Assembly: GCA_945787925.1 (NCBI GenBank)
Contig: CALZJY010000047.1
Coordinates: 1 to 10,151, forward strand
Direction: 5' to 3'
DNA length: 10,151 nt
Source of the DNA: an uncultured Anaerosporobacter sp.
Lineage (GTDB): Bacteria > Bacillota > Clostridia > Lachnospirales > Lachnospiraceae
Made by a program: the position numbers and the translations under genes. Positions 1 to 4,808 of the stretch are shown piece after piece. The notes below the pieces were generated by a model that did not search any database, was not told the DNA's origin, and saw nothing but the letters and a program-made list of their open reading frames with translations. Each line of letters begins with the position of its first letter. Positions within the stretch are counted from its first letter, which is position 1.

Positions 1-1
1 T

Positions 2-184
2 TACCGCTGCAAGCAATTAGCGAAGACCATCGTAAGCGAGCTTCTGCTTCGCGGAAAAGAATATGGCTGCCACTATGCTTATCTTCAAGTTGTTGCCGAT
101 AATCATATTGCGAAGCGAGTGTATCATTCCATTGGCTTTCGCAAACTATATTCCTACTGGTTTCGTGTGAGACATGAGTTATAA
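2..184 (+). CDS. GNAT-family N-acetyltransferase, C-terminal fragment (5' end outside window)
   Basis: An open frame enters from the left edge and gives 60 residues before a TAA stop at 182-184. Its end reads ...AKRVYHSIGFRKLYSYWFRV followed by RHEL. The N-x-x-A-x-x-x-Y-x-x-x-GF-x-x-x-Y pattern (DNHIAKRVYHSIGFRKLYSY) is the typical last helix and strand of GNAT acetyltransferases, and the preceding part (tandem Leu, RGKEYGCHYAYLQVVADN) fits the strand after the acetyl-CoA binding helix. The family transfers an acetyl group from acetyl-CoA to an amine; the substrate cannot be read from this fragment. The stop lies 31 bases before the S1 gene, on the same strand and with no terminator between, so the two are probably cotranscribed. 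Family assignment is fairly sure; specificity is unknown. Confidence 0.8.
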   Translation, partial: YRCKQLAKTIVSELLLRGKEYGCHYAYLQVVADNHIAKRVYHSIGFRKLYSYWFRVRHEL

Positions 185-200
185 TAAGAATAGAAAAAAG

Positions 201-206
201 AAAGGA
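201..206 (+). promoter_or_regulatory. Ribosome binding site deciding the S1-protein start
   Basis: AAAGGA lies 9 bases before the ATG at 216. The in-frame ATG at 174 lies inside the end of the acetyltransferase gene, has no comparable site, and would add a 14-residue Lys/Arg/Asn-rich leader that reads like translated leader sequence. The ATG at 216 is therefore preferred. Confidence 0.75.
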
Positions 207-215
207 CGTGTTGTT

Positions 216-1148
216 ATGGCTGAATTTACAAACAACGAAGAAAACTTAACAATGGCTGACTTTGAAGACGCTATTAATAAATCATTTTCTAGATTAAGAG
301 AAGGAGACCTTGTAAACTGTACGGTAATCGAAGTAAAAGAAGACCGTGTAATCGTAGATATCGGTTCTTATGCAGAAGGCATCATCTATGTTTCTGAACT
401 TAGCGATGATCCTCATTTCTCCATCCATTCTGAACTTATTGCTGGAGACATCTTCAAAGCATACGTGCTTGAAGTAGATGACGGTAATGGAAACGTAATC
501 CTTAGCAAGAAACAGGCTTCTAGCGAGCTTGCATGGGAAGAATTCGAAGCTGCTTTAGAAGCAGGTACAAAATATACCGTAACGATCGACAGTGCGGTAA
601 ATGCCGGCGTAGTTGCTTATGTAAATGGAATCCGCGGATTCATTCCTGCTTCCCAGCTTTCCCTTCACTATGTAGAAAATCTTGAAGAATGGGTTGGCAA
701 GAAAGTAGACGTCATCATCATCACAGCAGAAAGAGACCGCAAGAAACTTGTACTTTCTGCAAAAGCGGTAGCGAAAGAAGAGGCGGAACAAGAGCACCGT
801 GACAAGCTTTCCCACCTTGAAAAGAATGTCGTTACAACAGGTATTGTAGAACGAATCGAGCCTTACGGTGCATTCGTGGCAATCGGCGACGGCCTTACAG
901 GACTTGTCCATATTTCCCGCATGTGCGCGAAACGTATCAAATCCCCTCGCGAAGTGGTAAATGAAGGACAAGAAGTAAAGGTTAAGATCCTTGATGTAGT
1001 AGACGGAAAAATCAGCCTTGATATGAAATCCGTTTCGGAAGCGGAAGAAGTCGTAGAAGATATCGACCACGCTCCGGTAGAATATACCGAAGACGGAGAC
1101 GCAGGCACAAGCCTTGGAGATCTTCTTAGCAAGTTTAAATTTAACTAG
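216..1148 (+). CDS. S1 RNA-binding domain protein (short ribosomal protein S1-like, three S1 motifs)
   Basis: The protein has 310 residues from the ATG at 216. It contains three S1 (OB-fold) repeats at about residues 28-99, 115-183 and 202-271. The third is the most canonical (GIVERIEPYGAFVAIG, GLTGLVHIS, GQEVKVKILDVV, KISLDMK). An acidic stretch follows (about 274-297), and the protein ends in SLGDLLSKFKFN, a tail I recall from clostridial S1-like proteins. Proteins of this kind bind single-stranded RNA in the cytoplasm and may associate with the 30S subunit or with mRNA. Gram-positive versions (B. subtilis YpfD type) are shorter than the six-domain E. coli S1 and are not clearly equivalent to it. 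The gene follows a GNAT gene and ends before a strong hairpin terminator. It could be labelled 30S ribosomal protein S1; I prefer S1-domain protein because a true RpsA role cannot be seen from sequence. Confidence 0.9.
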   Translation: MAEFTNNEENLTMADFEDAINKSFSRLREGDLVNCTVIEVKEDRVIVDIGSYAEGIIYVSELSDDPHFSIHSELIAGDIFKAYVLEVDDGNGNVILSKKQASSELAWEEFEAALEAGTKYTVTIDSAVNAGVVAYVNGIRGFIPASQLSLHYVENLEEWVGKKVDVIIITAERDRKKLVLSAKAVAKEEAEQEHRDKLSHLEKNVVTTGIVERIEPYGAFVAIGDGLTGLVHISRMCAKRIKSPREVVNEGQEVKVKILDVVDGKISLDMKSVSEAEEVVEDIDHAPVEYTEDGDAGTSLGDLLSKFKFN

Positions 1149-1160
1149 GTTTTTCTTCCC

Positions 1161-1213
1161 AAATCAAAAGACCCTATGGATTGCATACATGCAATCCATA
1201 GGGTTAAATTTTT
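1161..1213. terminator. Bidirectional rho-independent terminator between convergent genes
   Basis: A perfect 15-bp inverted repeat has arms at 1171-1185 and 1190-1204 with a TACA loop. On the + strand it is followed by TAAATTTTT (1205-1213). On the - strand the other side gives CTTTTGATTT. It lies between the S1 gene stop (1148) and the convergent metallo-hydrolase stop (1212-1214), so it probably ends both transcripts. The + strand T-run reaches into the stop codon of the opposing gene. Confidence 0.88.
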
Positions 1214-1958
1214 ACATGATTTCTATGTTTTCCACAATTTGGAATCCATCTACTTTCGCTCGTTCGATATCGAATTCCTCTTCTAAATGCATTAGATGGA
1301 AACGAGAACGTTCCTCTTTGCTTAGATGGCTTGTTTTCTCTAACAGTCTTTCATATGACATGTGCACGTCAGAGTTCTCCATCATAGTTACTTCATGATA
1401 AATCTGATCATATAAATAGATATTTTGTAACTTTTCATGATATTCGGCAGTATCGCCGCTGTAGAAGAAGCTAAACTCATTTTCTAACATAAACTCGATG
1501 CTATACGTATTCGTATGGCCTTCATAATCTAAATTTGCAGTATGGCCTGTTTCATAAAACGCATACTCCGGCTGCTTTCTTCCTAGCGTTGGGAGATATA
1601 GCTCATCCCATTTGTTTACGAATAAGTTGTAATGGTCTCTTGGCACTCCCTGCATTGCTAATAGGTCTGCAATGGCCTCACTTGGGAAGTAGACGCATAT
1701 ATTGCTCATATCTTGCTTATATACTTTGAAGTATAAATAATCGATGATCGTTCCAAGACTCCCTACATGGTCACTGTGTAAATGGGTAATAAAGATATTT
1801 ACACGTGCCTTCTTTTCCAATAAATTTAATTTCATCAGTTTGCCAAAGACATCATTTCCTGCATCAAACAAGAATAATTCTCCTGCAAACTCCATATATC
1901 CACTTGTATTTCCTCGTTTGGCATTGAATGCGCTGCCAGATCCAAGAAACTTAAGCAT
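1212..1958 (-). CDS. Metallo-beta-lactamase-fold hydrolase, RNase Z-like
   Basis: The product has 248 residues from the ATG at 1956-1958. An upstream in-frame GTG at 1965-1967 is rejected because it lies inside the likely ribosome binding site AGGTGG (1964-1969), which is well spaced for the ATG. Numbered from that GTG, the zinc-binding motif THLHSDHVG gives H62, H64, D66 and H67; further ligands are H142 (ETGHT) and D172 (YSGDT). C-terminal motifs YHEVTM (about 190-195), SDVHMSYERL (H202) and LMHLEEEF (H227) follow the HEAT, GHS and LTHxS series of the tRNase Z/ElaC branch (COG1234). The N-terminal LKFLGSGSAFN also fits this branch. I see no clear exosite arm for tRNA, so tRNA 3' processing is not established; another phosphodiesterase or nuclease role is possible. 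It lies 27 bases after the alarmone synthetase gene and almost certainly shares its transcript. Length is near that of short tRNase Z relatives. Confidence 0.85.
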   Translation of the reverse strand: MLKFLGSGSAFNAKRGNTSGYMEFAGELFLFDAGNDVFGKLMKLNLLEKKARVNIFITHLHSDHVGSLGTIIDYLYFKVYKQDMSNICVYFPSEAIADLLAMQGVPRDHYNLFVNKWDELYLPTLGRKQPEYAFYETGHTANLDYEGHTNTYSIEFMLENEFSFFYSGDTAEYHEKLQNIYLYDQIYHEVTMMENSDVHMSYERLLEKTSHLSKEERSRFHLMHLEEEFDIERAKVDGFQIVENIEIM

Positions 1959-1985
1959 ATCTCCCACCTGCTTTTCTATTTATTG

Positions 1986-2879
1986 TTATTCCGCTGCCGT
2001 AGCTGGCGGATTCTCTTTGTCTTTCTTACGGAAGAAAAATCCGGTAAGTCCGTCTTTCTTTCCTTTGTTTTTTTTCGAGATGATTCCATCCATCACCTGA
2101 GCATCCTCTTCTAGCACTTCCGTACTCGTAACCACTACAGGCTCTTGTCTCGTTTGACTGCTTACTGGCGCCTGTTCTTCGGCCTCATTCACAACACGCC
2201 CAAACAGGTCGGTAAGGTTGCTTTGATATGTCCTTGCCTGCTCCTCTCCTAAATGGTTATAGGACTGTACTTCCTCATTTAAGGACAGCATTTTCTTATC
2301 AAGATAAGAGACAATCTCCGCACACTCCCTTAACTGCGTGCTAATATGCTCTGGCGCATTTCCCTCGTATTTATAATAAATCTTATGTTCTAGGCTGGCC
2401 CAGAAATCCATCGCAATGGTACGAATCTGTATCTCTACCTTTGTCTCTACTACATTTTCCGATAAGAAAATAGGAACGGAGACAATCATATGGTAGCTCA
2501 TATATCCATTTGGCTTTGGAGACATAATATAATCTTTGATTTTCAATACCTTGACATCACTTTGCTTTGCAATCAATCTTGCAATTCGATAAATATCCGA
2601 GGTAAAAGAACATATGATACGAATTCCTGCAACATCATTTAAATACTTTACAATATTCTCTGTCGTCAATTCGATCCCTTTGTGCTGCATCTTCTTTGCG
2701 ATGCTTTGGGGTGATTTGATACGGGAAGTAATATGCTCGATGGGATTATATTGGTGTGTAAGTTTGAATTCATTATTTAGAATTTCAAGTTTGGTCCCAA
2801 TCTCTTTTAATGCGGAATCATATAAAAGCAATGCTTGGTTCCATTCTTCTGCTGTATCATAAAACATTGGTAACTCCAT
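1986..2879 (-). CDS. relQ: Small alarmone synthetase, RelQ/YjbM-like (GTP pyrophosphokinase) with C-terminal basic extension
   Basis: This 297-residue RelA/SpoT-type synthetase lacks the hydrolase, TGS and ACT domains, so it is a stand-alone enzyme that moves pyrophosphate from ATP to GTP or GDP to make (p)ppGpp. The order and sequence follow B. subtilis YjbM: NPIEHITSRIKSPQSIAKKM (45-64), NDVAGIRIIC (81-90; D82 is the expected metal ligand), KPNGYMSYH (122-130), EIQIRT (149-154; E149 the expected catalytic acid) and FWASLEHKIYYKY (159-171). Helical sequence continues to about 215. Beyond it is a low-complexity stretch and a Lys-rich tail with SKKNKGKKDG and FFFRKKDKE, making the protein about 80 residues longer than typical RelQ. 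The ATG at 2877-2879 has AAGGTG upstream; an ATG four codons later also has GGAG before it. A promoter lies just upstream and the metallo-hydrolase gene follows. Synthetase identity is strong; the RelQ symbol is by similarity. Confidence 0.9.
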   Translation of the reverse strand: MELPMFYDTAEEWNQALLLYDSALKEIGTKLEILNNEFKLTHQYNPIEHITSRIKSPQSIAKKMQHKGIELTTENIVKYLNDVAGIRIICSFTSDIYRIARLIAKQSDVKVLKIKDYIMSPKPNGYMSYHMIVSVPIFLSENVVETKVEIQIRTIAMDFWASLEHKIYYKYEGNAPEHISTQLRECAEIVSYLDKKMLSLNEEVQSYNHLGEEQARTYQSNLTDLFGRVVNEAEEQAPVSSQTRQEPVVVTSTEVLEEDAQVMDGIISKKNKGKKDGLTGFFFRKKDKENPPATAAE

Positions 2880-2958
2880 GCTAACACCTTCTATTCCTTC
2901 TTCGGTAATCTGTCATCTATACTTCTACCGGTTTACTTCGTTTCTAAATTACCTCGTA

Positions 2959-2988
2959 ATTATAGCATACAATTGTACATATTTTTCT
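2959..2988 (-). promoter_or_regulatory. Extended -10 promoter of the alarmone synthetase operon, containing a palindrome
   Basis: On the - strand the sequence reads TGCTATAAT, a perfect TATAAT -10 (2959-2964) with the TGn extension (2965-2967). No good -35 hexamer is seen at 17 bp, where the sequence is A-rich (about 2982-2987), which is usual for extended -10 promoters. The 10-bp palindrome TACAATTGTA (2968-2977) touches the TGn element and lies in the spacer, where a bound repressor could block polymerase. The predicted transcript starts about 70 bases before the synthetase ATG. Inferred from sequence only. Confidence 0.6.
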
Positions 2989-3000
2989 AATTGCTACAAA

Positions 3001-3017
3001 ATTAATAAATTATTAAT
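3001..3017. repeat. AT-only inverted repeat downstream of the kinase pseudogene
   Basis: ATTAATAA and TTATTAAT are perfect 8-base arms around one central A. With no G or C it would be a weak hairpin, and no run of T follows on the - strand, so it is a poor terminator. It may be a protein site or simply AT-rich sequence. As a result, transcription from the two-component genes could run into the alarmone operon. Confidence 0.4.
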
Positions 3018-3028
3018 GTTTGTTCGAA

Positions 3029-4061
3029 TTACTTTAGAAATCCCTGGCTGTAGTAATCCGGAAGAACGATCGTAAACTTCGATCCTTTCTCAAATTGGGA
3101 GCGCACCCGGATAGTTCCTACGTGCTTTAGGATGATGAGCTTTGCAATAGATAAGCCTAGTCCATGGCCTTCCACGCCTCCATTTCGTACCGAGTCCGCC
3201 CGGTAGAACCGCTCGAAGATTTGCTTGATTTCTTCCTTCTTCATACCGATTCCCGTATCCTCGATTATGATGATGCAAGTCCCTTCCTGGTTCTTACAGC
3301 TGATTCGAATCGTATCTCTATCCGCCGTGTATTTAATGGCATTATCGATAAAGACACGGATTGCCTGCTTCAATGCCTGCTCATCCCCATACACCATCAC
3401 ATCCTCTAATACCGGCGCTTCGATCCTTCTATGCTTCTCAACCATCCTCGTTTCCTTCACCATTTCCTCGACGGTATGGCCCATATTGAAACGTGCGCGG
3501 TTTAAGTACAAAGTCTTCTTATCATGTCTCGATAAGAATAACAGCTTCTCTACCAACTCCTTCATAGAATTGGCCTCTTTCATAATCGCATCGATGGATT
3601 CCTCTAAGATTTCCTTGTCTTCCTTGCCCCATCTTGCTAACAGATTCGCATATCCTTGAATGACCGCGATTGGCGTACGGAGCTCATGGGAAGCATCCGA
3701 AACGAACTGCTTCTGACTCTCATACGAACACTCAGCGATACCTGCTAAGCTCGTCCGTATCCTTTTCCTTCTTCTAGGCAGCTTCCTGGGATGGTTGTAA
3801 GGTTACTTCGCCTGTCTGCAAATACCTCTCCACCGTGTCCGCATAAGAATTATACTTTGACACTTCCACACTAACATAGATGCCATAGATGATCATAAAG
3901 AAGATTACTCCAAAAATGATAAACAACCGTACATAATAGAAGGCGATTCGAAAGGAGATGGAGAAGTATAGTTTCTGTAACAGGCGGTCACATTTATTCT
4001 TCAATGGCAATAGTGTCTTACGTGACACTCGTTTGATCATTCTAATGGCTTTCTCATTCAT
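3029..4061 (-). pseudogene. Sensor histidine kinase, disrupted (stop codon, frameshift and probable internal deletion)
   Basis: The gene starts at an ATG (4059-4061) overlapping the response regulator stop by 8 bp, the usual arrangement for a translationally coupled kinase. The first 95 codons encode a basic cytoplasmic N-terminus, one membrane helix (about residues 46-63, LFIIFGVIFFMIIYGIYV) and the start of an outer segment, then stop at TAG (3774-3776); a TGA follows at 3732-3734. In another frame, from about 3745 down to 3029, the rest of a kinase is intact: SYESQKQFVSDASHELRTPI with the phosphoacceptor His codon at 3686-3688, N box FIDNAIKYT, G1 DTGIGM, F box FERFYRAD, G2 GHGLGLSIAKLI, and KGSKFTIVLP. 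The span is 1033 bases, not a multiple of three. A second membrane helix, most of the sensor region and most of HAMP are missing, so a simple one-base sequencing error does not explain it. The first ATG in the downstream frame (3583) lies after the His, so a product from it could not autophosphorylate. Confidence 0.85.
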
Positions 4062-4731
4062 CTTTAATCATATACCCTACCCCTCGTATCGTATGGATCA
4101 CTGGCACTTCAAACTGGTCATCAATCTTATGGCGAAGATAACGAATATACACGTCTACCACATTGGTATCGCCTAGATACTCATACTTCCACACTTGATG
4201 GATTAGCTCTTGTCTCGTAATCGCCACATTCTTATGTAGCATCAAATACTCTAACAGTTCATATTCCTTTTTCGTGAGCGTGATTTCGGTCTCTCCATAA
4301 CGGACCGTCCTGCTTAACAAATCCATATGAAGCTTTCCGGTTGTCAGCTCAGAAACCTCTTCCTTCTCATGCGTTCTCTTTAATGCCACTCGCATCCGTG
4401 CAAATAACTCTTCAATGGCAAATGGCTTCGTCATATAATCATCCGCCCCAATATCTAGTCCTCTTACCTTGTCCATCACATCGTCTTTTGCCGTAAGCAT
4501 GATGATTGGAAGCTTGCTTCCACTCTTGCGAACCTGGCGGCAGACTTCCATCCCATCCATTCCTGGCAACATCAAGTCTAAAATGACAAGCGCCACATCC
4601 TCCTCTAATGCCATTTCTAATCCCGTCTTTCCATCATACGCGATCATAACTTCATATCCTTGATGCCTCAGCTCCAATTCTAAGAACCTTGCGATTCTTC
4701 GCTCATCCTCAATGATCAATATCTTATCCAT
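4054..4731 (-). CDS. OmpR/PhoB-family response regulator
   Basis: The 225-residue product has a receiver domain (about 1-118) with the acidic pocket E8/D9, phosphoacceptor D52 (LVILDLMLPGMDG), T80 (MLTAKDD) and K102 (YMTKPF). A winged-helix DNA-binding domain follows (about 128-223), with ITLTKKEYELLEYLM, an NVVDVYIRYLRHKID recognition-helix region and HTIRGVGYMI at the end. All residues needed for phosphotransfer are present, so the regulator looks functional although its cognate kinase gene is broken. It is a cytoplasmic transcription factor; its targets are not visible. GAGAGGAG lies 7 bases before the ATG. It sits directly after the terminator of the transglutaminase operon, which may be regulated with it or by it, though I see no repeated operator to prove this. 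It resembles ArlR/CssR-type regulators in general layout, but no specific orthologue is claimed. Confidence 0.95.
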   Translation of the reverse strand: MDKILIIEDERRIARFLELELRHQGYEVMIAYDGKTGLEMALEEDVALVILDLMLPGMDGMEVCRQVRKSGSKLPIIMLTAKDDVMDKVRGLDIGADDYMTKPFAIEELFARMRVALKRTHEKEEVSELTTGKLHMDLLSRTVRYGETEITLTKKEYELLEYLMLHKNVAITRQELIHQVWKYEYLGDTNVVDVYIRYLRHKIDDQFEVPVIHTIRGVGYMIKDE

Positions 4732-4757
4732 TCTGATGCTCCTCTCATTTGTTCTTT

Positions 4758-4786
4758 CTTATAAAAAGAGAAAAAGGAATACCCAA
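4758..4786 (-). promoter_or_regulatory. Possible promoter of the two-component genes, embedded in the upstream terminator
   Basis: On the - strand, TTGGGT (4781-4786, three of six consensus positions) is followed after 17 bp by TATAAG (4758-4763, five of six). It would start transcription about 20 bases before the regulator ATG. The -35 lies in the loop and right arm of the transglutaminase terminator hairpin. Spacing is ideal but the -35 is weak. Confidence 0.4.
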
Positions 4787-4797
4787 AAAGGCATTCC
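4763..4797 (-). terminator. Rho-independent terminator of the MoxR/DUF58/transglutaminase operon
   Basis: On the - strand, GGAATGCC and GGTATTCC form an 8-bp stem (one G-T pair) around a T-rich loop at 4776-4797, followed by TTTTTCTCTTTTT (4775 down to 4763). It starts 12 bases after the transglutaminase stop codon and precedes the response regulator gene, so it separates the two transcription units. Confidence 0.8.
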
Positions 4798-4808
4798 CAT
4801 TTCTTCTC

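Noticed and set aside
555..1070. Long open frame (171 codons) on the - strand opposite the S1 gene
   Set aside because: It is antisense to a clear three-domain S1 protein, has no ribosome binding site, and its Phe/Tyr/Cys-rich translation matches no family; a shadow frame.
1965..1967. GTG start of the metallo-hydrolase, three codons upstream
   Set aside because: It lies within the AGGTGG ribosome binding site that serves the ATG at 1956-1958.
3090..3278. Small - strand frame inside the kinase ATPase region
   Set aside because: It is the same strand read in the wrong frame; the N, G1, F and G2 boxes are in the other frame.
3029..3583. Calling the 184-codon C-terminal kinase piece a separate intact gene
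   Set aside because: Its first ATG lies after the phosphoacceptor His, no ribosome binding site was seen, and HisKA sequence continues upstream in the same frame, so it is part of the broken kinase.
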